Positions 23,662 through 31,350 of a stretch of 64,000 bases of DNA are shown one piece after another. Position 1 is the first letter of the stretch; every line of letters begins with the position of its first letter. Both the position numbers and the translations under genes were made by a program. The DNA is taken from NCBI GenBank assembly GCA_015067495.1, contig SVMI01000002.1:62001-126000 (forward strand). The letters are read 5' to 3'. The notes beneath the pieces were generated by a model that was given only the letters and a program-made list of their open reading frames with translations, made no database searches and had not been told where the DNA came from. Source of the stretch: Oscillospiraceae bacterium (lineage in GTDB: Bacteria; Bacillota; Clostridia; Oscillospirales; Oscillospiraceae).

Positions 23662-24840
23662 ATGGATATTACCATTTCCCCATCCAAGCTAAGCGGTACA
23701 CTCACAGCGATCCCGTCAAAATCCCAAGCCCATCGGATGCTGATCTGCGCTGCCTTTGCGGATGTGCCAACGGCAATCCACTGTCCCCAGACCAACCGGG
23801 ACATCGAAGCCACAGCAAACTGTCTTCGTGCATTGGGTGCTGAAATTACATATAATCAGCAGGAATACCACGTTATTCCGGCGCAAAAAGTACCGAAAAG
23901 CGCACAGCTCCCCTGTGGTGAAAGTGGCTCGACCCTGCGGTTTATGCTGCCCATCGTGGGCGCACTGGGTGTCAACGGCATCTTCCGGCTGGAGGGTCGC
24001 CTGCCGCAGCGTCCTCTCTCCCCTCTGTGGGAGGAAATGGAGCGCATGGGCTGTAAGCTTACAAGGCTGCCTGACGGCTCTGTCGCCTGCGAGGGCAGGC
24101 TCAGAAGCGGCTACTATCGCATTGACGGCAGTGTTTCCAGCCAGTTTATCACCGGCTTGATGCTCGCTATGCCCCTGATCGATGGGGATTGCGACCTTGA
24201 GATCACCGGCAGAATCGAATCCGCACCCTATATCGAGATGACCCGAAAGGTCATGTCCCAATTTGAGTTTGATACGCACCGAAAATACCGCAGCCCCGGA
24301 GCGCTCAGGGTTGAGGGCGACTGGAGCAACGCAGCCTTTTTCCTTGCCGCAAAGGCTTTGGGAAGTCATGTTAATGTTGCCGGGCTTGATGAGCATTCTG
24401 CTCAAGGTGACCGGGCTGTTTCCGAGCTTTTACCTTTGCTGCAAAAAAGTAATTGCATCATCTGTGCTGCGGATATTCCCGATTTGATTCCTATTCTTTC
24501 CGTGGTCGCCGCGGCAAATCACGGCGCACGTTTTACCCAAATCGAAAGACTTCGTCTGAAGGAATCTGACCGCGTGGCAGCTGTCATCGCCATGCTGGAA
24601 AGCCTCGGCGGGCGGGCAGATGCCACAGAAGATACCCTGACCGTTTATCCCTCAACCCTTTGCGGCGGCATGGTCAACGGCTTTAACGATCACCGCATCG
24701 TCATGTCAGCTGCCATTGCATCGACGGTCTGTACTGCGCCCGTGACGGTCACAGATGCAGAAGCCGTCAATAAATCCTATCCTGATTTCTGGGCGGAATT
24801 CCGCCGACTGGGAGGTCATTATGAGCAGTACCTACGGTGA
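23662..24840 (+). CDS. aroA: 3-phosphoshikimate 1-carboxyvinyltransferase (EPSP synthase)
   Basis: The 392-residue enzyme transfers enolpyruvyl from PEP to shikimate-3-phosphate. Landmarks are SKSQAHRMLI (residues 15-24), CGESGSTLRFMLP near 90 (family GNSGTT region, here ESGST), GDWSNAAFFLAA and the C-terminal GFNDHRIVMSAAIA. It is shorter than E. coli AroA (427), as is usual in Clostridia. The 3' end overlaps aroC by 20 bases. Confidence 0.95.
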   Translation: MDITISPSKLSGTLTAIPSKSQAHRMLICAAFADVPTAIHCPQTNRDIEATANCLRALGAEITYNQQEYHVIPAQKVPKSAQLPCGESGSTLRFMLPIVGALGVNGIFRLEGRLPQRPLSPLWEEMERMGCKLTRLPDGSVACEGRLRSGYYRIDGSVSSQFITGLMLAMPLIDGDCDLEITGRIESAPYIEMTRKVMSQFEFDTHRKYRSPGALRVEGDWSNAAFFLAAKALGSHVNVAGLDEHSAQGDRAVSELLPLLQKSNCIICAADIPDLIPILSVVAAANHGARFTQIERLRLKESDRVAAVIAMLESLGGRADATEDTLTVYPSTLCGGMVNGFNDHRIVMSAAIASTVCTAPVTVTDAEAVNKSYPDFWAEFRRLGGHYEQYLR

Positions 24841-25909
24841 ACATCTGAAATTATCCATCTTCGGGCAATCCCACGGCGCAGCCATCGGCATGACGCTGGA
24901 CGGCATACCTGCCGGTTTGCCGGTTGACATGGATGCGCTGCAGGCATTTCTTGCCCGCCGTGCCCCCGGACAAGGGGCATACGCAACCAGTCGAAAGGAA
25001 GCCGATAGCCCCGAATTTCTTGCAGGTATCGTCGATGGCTTTACCTGCGGCGCGCCCATTGCCGCCATCATCCGAAACCAAAACACCCGCTCAGGTGACT
25101 ATGAAGAACTCAAGGAAAAGCCCCGCCCCGGTCATGCCGACCTGACAGCACAGATTAAATACGGCGGATACCAAGACGTTGCCGGCGGCGGACACTTTTC
25201 AGGCCGCCTGACCGCTCCCCTTTGTATCGCCGGCGGACTTTGTAAGCAATGGCTTGCACGCAAGGGCATTCGTATCGGCGCAAGACTTTTTTCCGTCGGC
25301 GGCATTCAGGATGCCCCAATGGATCGTTGTGATCCTGCGCTTGATCAAATCAACCCGGATTTTCCCGTCATCGATGCCAAGATCGGCGCGCAAATGCGTG
25401 AGGCAATCGCCGCCGCAAAGGCGGAGGGCGACAGCCTCGGCGGCGTGATCGAGTGCTTTGTGACAGGTCTTCCCGTCGGCTTGGGCGATCCCATGTTCGA
25501 CGGCTTGGAAAGCAAGCTGGCACAGATCATCTTCGGCATTCCCGCGGTCAAAGGCTTGGAATTTGGTGCAGGCTTTGAAGCCGCGGCGATGCGCGGCAGT
25601 GAGAACAACGATCCCATCGTGATCAATAACGATAAGATCGTCACCGCCACCAACAATGCAGGCGGTATTCTAGGCGGCATCAGCAACGGCATGCCCCTGC
25701 AGCTGCGCGTTGCCATCAAGCCGACACCCTCGATCGCCAAGGAGCAGCTGACCGTCTCACTTTCGAAGAACGAGCAGGAGAAGCTGATCATTCAGGGTCG
25801 TCACGACCCCTGCATCGCACCCCGTGCCGTGCCTGTTGTAGAAGCGGCAGCGGCAATCGGGATTTTTGATGCCTACTTGGCATATTTCGGAAACAAAACG
25901 GAGGAATAA
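24821..25909 (+). CDS. aroC: Chorismate synthase
   Basis: The 362-residue FMN-dependent enzyme makes chorismate from EPSP. It shows the GQSHGAAIG motif at residues 14-22, the RPGHADLTAQIKYG motif near 103, and the C-terminal RHDPCIAPRAVPV block. The ATG at 24821 is chosen because GGGAGG is 8 bases upstream and the protein then begins with the conserved STYGEHLKLSIFGQSHG. It overlaps aroA by 20 bases. A separate flavin reductase is not present in the operon. Confidence 0.96.
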   Translation: MSSTYGEHLKLSIFGQSHGAAIGMTLDGIPAGLPVDMDALQAFLARRAPGQGAYATSRKEADSPEFLAGIVDGFTCGAPIAAIIRNQNTRSGDYEELKEKPRPGHADLTAQIKYGGYQDVAGGGHFSGRLTAPLCIAGGLCKQWLARKGIRIGARLFSVGGIQDAPMDRCDPALDQINPDFPVIDAKIGAQMREAIAAAKAEGDSLGGVIECFVTGLPVGLGDPMFDGLESKLAQIIFGIPAVKGLEFGAGFEAAAMRGSENNDPIVINNDKIVTATNNAGGILGGISNGMPLQLRVAIKPTPSIAKEQLTVSLSKNEQEKLIIQGRHDPCIAPRAVPVVEAAAAIGIFDAYLAYFGNKTEE

Positions 25910-25911
25910 CC

Positions 25912-27054
25912 ATGGAACTGAAGGAACTTCGCGCTCAGATCGATGAGATTGATCAGGAGTTGGTAACGCTTTTCGGCAAGCGTATGGAGATCTGTGCCGC
26001 CATCGGCGACTACAAGGTTGCCAACAACATGCCCGTTTTTGTCCCTGCACGGGAGCGTGAAAAGCTTTTGGATGTCGCCCAACAGGCAGGCCCGGAAATG
26101 GCAAACTACACCCGGGTTCTTTACTCGATGCTGTTTGAGCTGAGCCGCAGCTATCAAAGCAAGCGCACTGACAAGCGCACAGAGCTGTATCAGCAGATCA
26201 CCCATGCTATCGAGACCACACCCAAGCTTTTCCCACAGGATGCGATGGTTGCGTGTCAGGGCGTTGAGGGCGCATACGCACAAATTGCTTGCGAAAAGAT
26301 CTTCCACGACCCCTTTATCATGTATTTCAAGAACTTTGAAGGTGTCTTTTCCGCCATCGAGCAGGGTCTTTGCAAGTACGGCATTCTGCCCATTGAAAAT
26401 TCCACAGCCGGTTCTGTGAAAAAGGTCTACGACCTGATGATCAAGCACAAGTTCTCCATCGTGCGTACCTTCCGTTTGAAGATCGATCACTATCTGCTGG
26501 CAAATCACGGGGCGACTATGGACTCCATCAAGGAGATCTACTCCCACGAGCAGGCGATCAACCAGTGCAGCGAATTTCTTGCAAAGCTCAATGGCGTCAC
26601 GATCATTCCCGTTGAAAATACCGCTGTTGCCGCGGAAATGGTTGCAAAGTCCGGGCGGACAGATGTGGCTGCCATCTCCAGCCGCAGCTGTATGGAGCTT
26701 TACAATCTCGATTGCCTTGATGCCAACATTCAGGACAAGGGCAACAACCGCACCCGCTTTATCTGCATCAGCAAGGATCTTGAGATCTATCCCGGCTCTG
26801 ATAAGACCAGCATCATGATGATCCTGAACCACAAGCCCGGTGCTCTTTACCGCGTGCTGGCACGTATGTATGTGCTGGGTATCAACGTAACCAAGCTGGA
26901 ATCCCGTCCCATCCCGGACAGAGATTTCGAGTTCATGTTCTACTTTGATCTGGACACCTCCATCTACTCTGAGGAATTTGTGCAGCTGATCTGCGAATTG
27001 GATGAGCTGTGCGATGAGTTCAAGTATCTGGGCAGCTACAGCGAGGTAGTCTGA
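25912..27054 (+). CDS. pheA: Bifunctional chorismate mutase / prephenate dehydratase (P-protein)
   Basis: The 380-residue protein has an AroQ-type chorismate mutase domain (residues 1-90: ELRAQIDEIDQELVTLFGKR), a prephenate dehydratase domain (about 110-285, with GVEGAYAQIACEKIF and FGILPIENS-type block reading YGILPIENSTAGSV) and a C-terminal ACT domain (about 300-375, with the ESRPIPDRDFEFMFY motif) that binds Phe for feedback control. It leads to phenylpyruvate. It starts 2 bases after aroC, and its TGA overlaps the next ATG. Confidence 0.96.
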   Translation: MELKELRAQIDEIDQELVTLFGKRMEICAAIGDYKVANNMPVFVPAREREKLLDVAQQAGPEMANYTRVLYSMLFELSRSYQSKRTDKRTELYQQITHAIETTPKLFPQDAMVACQGVEGAYAQIACEKIFHDPFIMYFKNFEGVFSAIEQGLCKYGILPIENSTAGSVKKVYDLMIKHKFSIVRTFRLKIDHYLLANHGATMDSIKEIYSHEQAINQCSEFLAKLNGVTIIPVENTAVAAEMVAKSGRTDVAAISSRSCMELYNLDCLDANIQDKGNNRTRFICISKDLEIYPGSDKTSIMMILNHKPGALYRVLARMYVLGINVTKLESRPIPDRDFEFMFYFDLDTSIYSEEFVQLICELDELCDEFKYLGSYSEVV

Positions 27055-28280
27055 TGAGATGCGGACTTCTGGGCAGGAAGCTCGCCCACAGCTACTCTCC
27101 GCAAATTCATCGGGAGTTGGGCGATTATCCCTATCTTCTCTTTGAAAAAGAGCCGGAAGAGGTCGAAAGCTTTCTCAAAAGCCACGAGTTTGACTGCCTG
27201 AATGTAACGATCCCCTATAAGAAGACCGTGATCCCCTTTTGCGATGAACTCTCCCCTGCCGCAGTCCGACTTGGTGCTGTCAATACCATCGTCAGAAAAC
27301 CTGACGGAACGCTGATCGGACACAACACCGATTTCTTTGGCTTTACCGCCATGGTAAAGCGAAGCGGTCTGCACATCGCCGGCAAGAAAGCACTGGTTCT
27401 CGGCAGCGGCGGTGCTGCCAACACGGCGGTTGCGGTGCTGAAGGAGTTTGGCGCAACGGTCATCACCATTTCCCGAAGGGGCGAAAACAATTACTCCAAT
27501 CTGAACCTGCATGCGGATGCGGCTCTGATCGTCAACGCGACCCCCGTTGGAATGTATCCCGAAAACGGCGTTGCACCTCTTGACATCGGTCTTTTTCCAC
27601 AGCTTGAGGGTGTGCTGGATATGATCTACAATCCGGCTCGCACCAAGCTGCTGATGGATGCTGAAGAAAAGGGACTTGTGGCAGTCAACGGACTGCTCAT
27701 GCTGGTCGCACAGGCAAAAGAGAGTGCCGAATGGTTTACCGGCTCGCTGATCTCCGACGATGTGATCCCGAAAATCGAGTCGCAGCTGATGCGCGAAATG
27801 CAAAATATCATCCTGATCGGCATGCCCGGCTGCGGAAAATCCACTGTTGGAAGCCTGCTTTCTGAAAAAACAGGCAAAGCTTTTGTGGATGCGGATGCAT
27901 TGATCGCGGAGCGTGCCGGTTGTGACATTCCCATGTATATCAACACCAAAGGCGAGGCTGCCTTCCGTGCGTTGGAAACGAAGGTTCTTGCGGACATCGG
28001 CAAAAAACCCGGTCTCATCATTGCCACCGGCGGCGGCTGTGTCACAAGATCGGAAAACTATGCACTTCTGCACCAAAACGGAAAGGTCTTCTGTCTGCAC
28101 AGGTCGCTGGATCGTCTGCCCACCGACGGTCGTCCTTTATCGCAGGCGACGAAGCTCGAAGAGCTTTACCGCATCCGCAAGCCGCTATATGACCTGTTCG
28201 CGGATTACCATATCGATAACAATGGCGACGCCGGGGCAGCTGCTGATGCGATCGTCAAAATCTGGGAGGAATGCTTATGA
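27054..28280 (+). CDS. Fused shikimate dehydrogenase - shikimate kinase
   Basis: A single 408-residue chain joins two pathway steps. Residues 1-245 are AroE: a GLLGRKLAHSYSP substrate motif, NVTIPYK with the catalytic Lys near 50, HNTDFFG with the Asp, and GSGGAANTAVAVL for NADP. Residues about 250-408 are AroK: Walker A GMPGCGKST near 255, VDADALIAE, AFRALE with the substrate Arg, ATGGGCV and the lid DGRPLS. All key residues appear intact in both halves. No stop or frameshift lies between them. The start overlaps the pheA stop (TGATG). Confidence 0.93.
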   Translation: MRCGLLGRKLAHSYSPQIHRELGDYPYLLFEKEPEEVESFLKSHEFDCLNVTIPYKKTVIPFCDELSPAAVRLGAVNTIVRKPDGTLIGHNTDFFGFTAMVKRSGLHIAGKKALVLGSGGAANTAVAVLKEFGATVITISRRGENNYSNLNLHADAALIVNATPVGMYPENGVAPLDIGLFPQLEGVLDMIYNPARTKLLMDAEEKGLVAVNGLLMLVAQAKESAEWFTGSLISDDVIPKIESQLMREMQNIILIGMPGCGKSTVGSLLSEKTGKAFVDADALIAERAGCDIPMYINTKGEAAFRALETKVLADIGKKPGLIIATGGGCVTRSENYALLHQNGKVFCLHRSLDRLPTDGRPLSQATKLEELYRIRKPLYDLFADYHIDNNGDAGAAADAIVKIWEECL

Positions 28281-28708
28281 AGCTTCTTGTCATCAACGGA
28301 CCGAATATCAACATGCTGGGCATCCGTGAGCCGGGCATTTACGGCAAAAATACCTACCACGATCTGCTCGTATTGATCGAGCGGGTAGCTGCAGATGAAG
28401 GCTTGACCATCGATCACTTCCAGTCCAATCACGAAGGTGCGATCGTCGATACCATTCAGGCTGCCTATGGCAGCTATGACGGCATTGTGATCAATCCTGC
28501 CGCCTACACGCATACCAGCGTTGCAATTTTGGATGCGCTGAAGGCGGTGTCGATCCCTGCTGTGGAGGTTCACATTTCTGATGTGGATGCACGGGAAGCC
28601 TTCCGTCAGATCTCTTACCCCGGACTTTACTGCGAAAAGACCATCAAGGGTCAGGGAATTGACGGCTACCGTCAGGCGATTCTCTATCTCAAGGAAAAAT
28701 ATGCATGA
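28277..28708 (+). CDS. aroQ: 3-dehydroquinate dehydratase, type II
   Basis: The 143-residue dodecamer-forming enzyme dehydrates 3-dehydroquinate to 3-dehydroshikimate. It has the flexible-loop signature LVINGPNINMLGIREP (residues 4-19) with the catalytic loop Arg and Tyr, NPAAYTHTSVAILDAL near 75, and the VEVHISDVDAREAFRQ block near 97. The ATG at 28277 has GGGAGG 8 bases upstream and overlaps the previous stop as ATGA. It is the last gene of the operon, before a terminator. Confidence 0.95.
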   Translation: MKLLVINGPNINMLGIREPGIYGKNTYHDLLVLIERVAADEGLTIDHFQSNHEGAIVDTIQAAYGSYDGIVINPAAYTHTSVAILDALKAVSIPAVEVHISDVDAREAFRQISYPGLYCEKTIKGQGIDGYRQAILYLKEKYA

Positions 28709-28712
28709 AAAT

Positions 28713-28740
28713 AGCGGTTATCCCGACGGGGATAACCGCT
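28713..28740. terminator. Terminator of the aromatic operon
   Basis: A 12-bp perfect stem (28713-28724 with 28729-28740, loop GACG) followed by TTCCTTTATTT. It also lies just past the stop of the convergent gtrA-like gene. Confidence 0.88.
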
Positions 28741-28745
28741 TTCCT

Positions 28746-29147
28746 TTATTTACGGAACACCAGCAGCTTGCTGCCGATATAATTGAGGATCACGACCACG
28801 ATCTGCATGATGATCTTCATGAGCATATCATTCCACAGCAGAACATCAACCGTAACGAAGATGACCGCCGTCTCCAGCACGCCGGAGCCGATGCGACAGC
28901 CAAGGAACTTACTAAGCTCAGATCCCAGAACCTTCCATGACCAATCGTGGCTTTTGAAAACAAAGGGTTTGTTCGTCACAAACGCAAAGGCAACCGCCCC
29001 GATCCATGAAATCACATTACTGACCGTTGCGCTCAGATCCAGAAGGTGCCCGCACGCCCAATAGACCGACAAGCTGACCACCGTTGTCAGTCCGCCGAAG
29101 AACAGATACAAGAGAATATCCGCGTATTTTTCCCAAAGCTTTTTCAT
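28746..29147 (-). CDS. GtrA family membrane protein
   Basis: The 133-residue protein has four transmembrane segments and the GtrA-like pattern: LLYLFFGGLTTVVSLSVYW near the N-terminus and FVTNKPFVFKS in the loop. GtrA-type proteins flip or help transfer undecaprenyl-linked sugars for cell-surface glycans. No glycosyltransferase partner is beside it; it follows the LUD gene by 16 bases. The start at 29147 has a GGAG 8 bases upstream. Confidence 0.85.
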   Translation of the reverse strand: MKKLWEKYADILLYLFFGGLTTVVSLSVYWACGHLLDLSATVSNVISWIGAVAFAFVTNKPFVFKSHDWSWKVLGSELSKFLGCRIGSGVLETAVIFVTVDVLLWNDMLMKIIMQIVVVILNYIGSKLLVFRK

Positions 29148-29163
29148 ATGCTTCTCCGAAGTA

Positions 29164-29784
29164 TCAGAATCCCAGCGGCTCGCCTACCAGAATGAATTTG
29201 ATACGGCCAACGGGTCGACCGTGGCGGGTCACAACGATATGGTTGCAGATGCAGCCCTCTGCCTTACAGTCAGCGCAGGTGCCGGTGGTGTCGCAGGGAG
29301 TCTTTACCTCAAAGCGCTGCTTGTTCATAGGCGCAGCAACGGTTCTAGCGCGGGTGATGGCAGCTTCAAGGGTGTCCTCCACCTTGTTCATACCGGCAAC
29401 CACGATCACAGATTTCGGCCCGTAGATGATGGCGGCGACACGGTTTCCCAGACCGTCAATGTTGACCATCTGACCATCCATGCTAATGGCGTTGGCACTG
29501 GTCAGAAAAACATCCGCCGTAATGCTCTTTCGCATTGCTTCCTCGCCGGTCAGGCGGTCGATGGGCTGATAGTTGCCTGTCTTGACCGCGTCGATCAGAC
29601 CGATCTGCTTTGCAGTCTCACTTCCGCCCCAGCTGACGGTTGCACCTTCAGGGATCAGCTTCAGTGCTTCCTGAAGGGCTTCTTCCTTGGTTTCGCAGTA
29701 GCAGGCATCAAAATGGCGGCTCTTCAGATTCTTCACAAGGATCTGTGCGCGCTTTGCGTAATAGTTTTTCACGGGAGTATCCAT
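29164..29784 (-). CDS. LUD domain protein (lactate utilization family)
   Basis: The 206-residue protein has the LUD (DUF162) fold shared with LutC: a VSWGGSETAKQIGL motif near residue 53, GADVFLTSANAISxDG-type segment reading TADVFLTSANAISMDG, and VAGMNKVEDTLEAAI. A C-terminal Cys cluster (CDTTGTCADCKAEGCIC) is typical of this stand-alone clostridial branch and may bind metal. No LutA or LutB is nearby, so a role in lactate use is not supported. The ATG at 29784 is preferred over the GTG 9 bases earlier, which overlaps GAGGTG. Confidence 0.85.
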   Translation of the reverse strand: MDTPVKNYYAKRAQILVKNLKSRHFDACYCETKEEALQEALKLIPEGATVSWGGSETAKQIGLIDAVKTGNYQPIDRLTGEEAMRKSITADVFLTSANAISMDGQMVNIDGLGNRVAAIIYGPKSVIVVAGMNKVEDTLEAAITRARTVAAPMNKQRFEVKTPCDTTGTCADCKAEGCICNHIVVTRHGRPVGRIKFILVGEPLGF

Positions 29785-29816
29785 GGTATTCACCTCAAAT
29801 AATAGTGTATACCTCT

Positions 29817-29845
29817 ATTGTATTAGATTAGATCCTCGTTTTCAA
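29817..29845 (-). promoter_or_regulatory. Sigma-A-type promoter inside the end of the aminotransferase gene
   Basis: Minus strand TTGAAA (29840-29845), 17 bases, TACAAT (29817-29822). It lies in the last codons and stop region of the aminotransferase gene and would drive the LUD and GtrA genes. Confidence 0.5.
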
Positions 29846-31124
29846 GGGTTATGCCAAGATATTTTTCCAGTGCCGCCAGCTTCAGGCTGACACAGAAGAC
29901 CTCCATTGCCTTTTCGAGGTCATCGATAGGCGGCAGGCTGGGCGCGATACGGATCATCGAGTCATGGGGATCAATGCCATAAGGATAGGTCGCGCCGGCA
30001 GGTGTAAACTTGACACCCAGCCAGCTGCACAGCTCCAGTGTGCGCTTTGCCGTCCCCGGCATAGCTGCAACGCAGACAAAATAGCCTCCCTTGGGATGAT
30101 GCCAATGGGCGATGCCCTTGTTGGTCAGCTCGTAGCGCAGCATTTTCAGCACCATGGCAAACTTGGGTCCCATGATCGTGGCATGCTGCTTCATCAGCTC
30201 TATGGTATGGGCGCGATCCTTCAAAAACCGCACATGGCGAAGCTGATTGACCTTGTCATAGGAAATGGTCTGAATGGCAGCGAGCTTTGACCAGTATTCA
30301 ATATTCTCCTCTGACGATGCCATAACAGAAATACCGGCACCGGGGAATGTGATCTTGGAAGTGGAAGCAAATTCATAGACCATATTGGGTCTTCCCGCTT
30401 CCGCGCAAAGACTGATGATGTCCCGGAACGGCTCGAACTCGCCTTCAAATTCATGGACGCAGTAGGCATTATCCCACATAATGAGAAAATCAGGTGCGGC
30501 GGGCTTGAGATTTGCAAAGCGATCCACAGTTTCCTCGCAGTAGGTATAGCCCTGTGGATTCGAGTACTTCGGAACACACCAGATGCCCTTGACCATGGGA
30601 TCGCGCACCAATTCCTCTACAATGTCCATATCCGGGCCGTCAGGAGTCATGGGAACAGCGATCAGCTCAAAGCCAAAATGCTCGGTGATCCTGAAATGGC
30701 GGTCATAGCCGGGAGAAGGACACAAAAACTTGACACGGCTTTCCTTGCACCACGGTCTCGGACTGTCCTTAAGTCCATGGGTGTAGGCTCTGGCGATCAG
30801 GTCATGCATCAGGCTCAAGCTGGCGTTTCCGCCCACAAAGGTCTGAGACGGCTTGCAGCCCAATACATCCGCCCAATACGCACGGGCGCACTGCAAACCG
30901 GCAAGATCACCGTAATTGCGGCAGTCAATGCCGTCAATGATACATTCATCCTTGTCGGACAGAACGCTGAGCAACCCACTGACCATGTCCAGCTGCAGGC
31001 GGCTGGGCTTGCCTCGGGTCATATCAAGGTCTAACTGCTCATGCCGCAGCCGCTCAAAACGGGCGCGGAGCTTTTTCACTTCAACTCTAAGGTCTTCCCT
31101 GCTTCTGCAAGCATAGGTTGCCAT
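29823..31124 (-). CDS. PLP-dependent aminotransferase, aspartate aminotransferase class Ic (AspT-like)
   Basis: The 433-residue enzyme matches the Asp_aminotransf family, a branch that transfers the amino group of aspartate to 2-oxoglutarate. Landmarks are LDLDMTRGKPSRLQL near residue 37, CRNYGDLAGL near 75, VGGNASLSLMHDL, KFLCPSPGYDRHF, VPKYSNPQGYTY near 210, WDNAYCVHEF, and the PLP lysine in FASTSKITFPGAG. The ATG at 31124 is chosen from three in-frame starts because AGAGG is then 9 bases upstream. It is divergent from the glutamine synthetase gene. Other substrates such as aromatic acids are possible. Confidence 0.88.
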   Translation of the reverse strand: MATYACRSREDLRVEVKKLRARFERLRHEQLDLDMTRGKPSRLQLDMVSGLLSVLSDKDECIIDGIDCRNYGDLAGLQCARAYWADVLGCKPSQTFVGGNASLSLMHDLIARAYTHGLKDSPRPWCKESRVKFLCPSPGYDRHFRITEHFGFELIAVPMTPDGPDMDIVEELVRDPMVKGIWCVPKYSNPQGYTYCEETVDRFANLKPAAPDFLIMWDNAYCVHEFEGEFEPFRDIISLCAEAGRPNMVYEFASTSKITFPGAGISVMASSEENIEYWSKLAAIQTISYDKVNQLRHVRFLKDRAHTIELMKQHATIMGPKFAMVLKMLRYELTNKGIAHWHHPKGGYFVCVAAMPGTAKRTLELCSWLGVKFTPAGATYPYGIDPHDSMIRIAPSLPPIDDLEKAMEVFCVSLKLAALEKYLGITLENEDLI

Positions 31125-31154
31125 TTCCATCATCCTCTCTACTATTTTCGTGTT

Positions 31155-31183
31155 ATTATATGTCATGATGCGTAATTTTGCAA
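31155..31183 (-). promoter_or_regulatory. Sigma-A-type promoter of the aminotransferase gene
   Basis: Minus strand TTGCAA (31178-31183), 17 bases, TATAAT (31155-31160), some 30 bases before the chosen start. Confidence 0.75.
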
Positions 31184-31285
31184 TATTTATTTTCGAAAAT
31201 TTCATTTTTATTTTTCATTAGCAGGGATTGTAACCCTATTGGGGATGCCGGAATAGGATTAGAAAGCCAAATTCAAAATTCACAC

Positions 31286-31314
31286 TTGCAATTTGTCAGG
31301 ATATGTCATAAAAT
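31286..31314 (+). promoter_or_regulatory. Sigma-A-type promoter of glnN
   Basis: TTGCAA (31286-31291), 17 bases, TAAAAT (31309-31314), about 36 bases before the glnN ATG. Confidence 0.7.
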
Positions 31315-31350
31315 CATGAATATATTATTTCCCGGAAAGGATGCGTTCAT

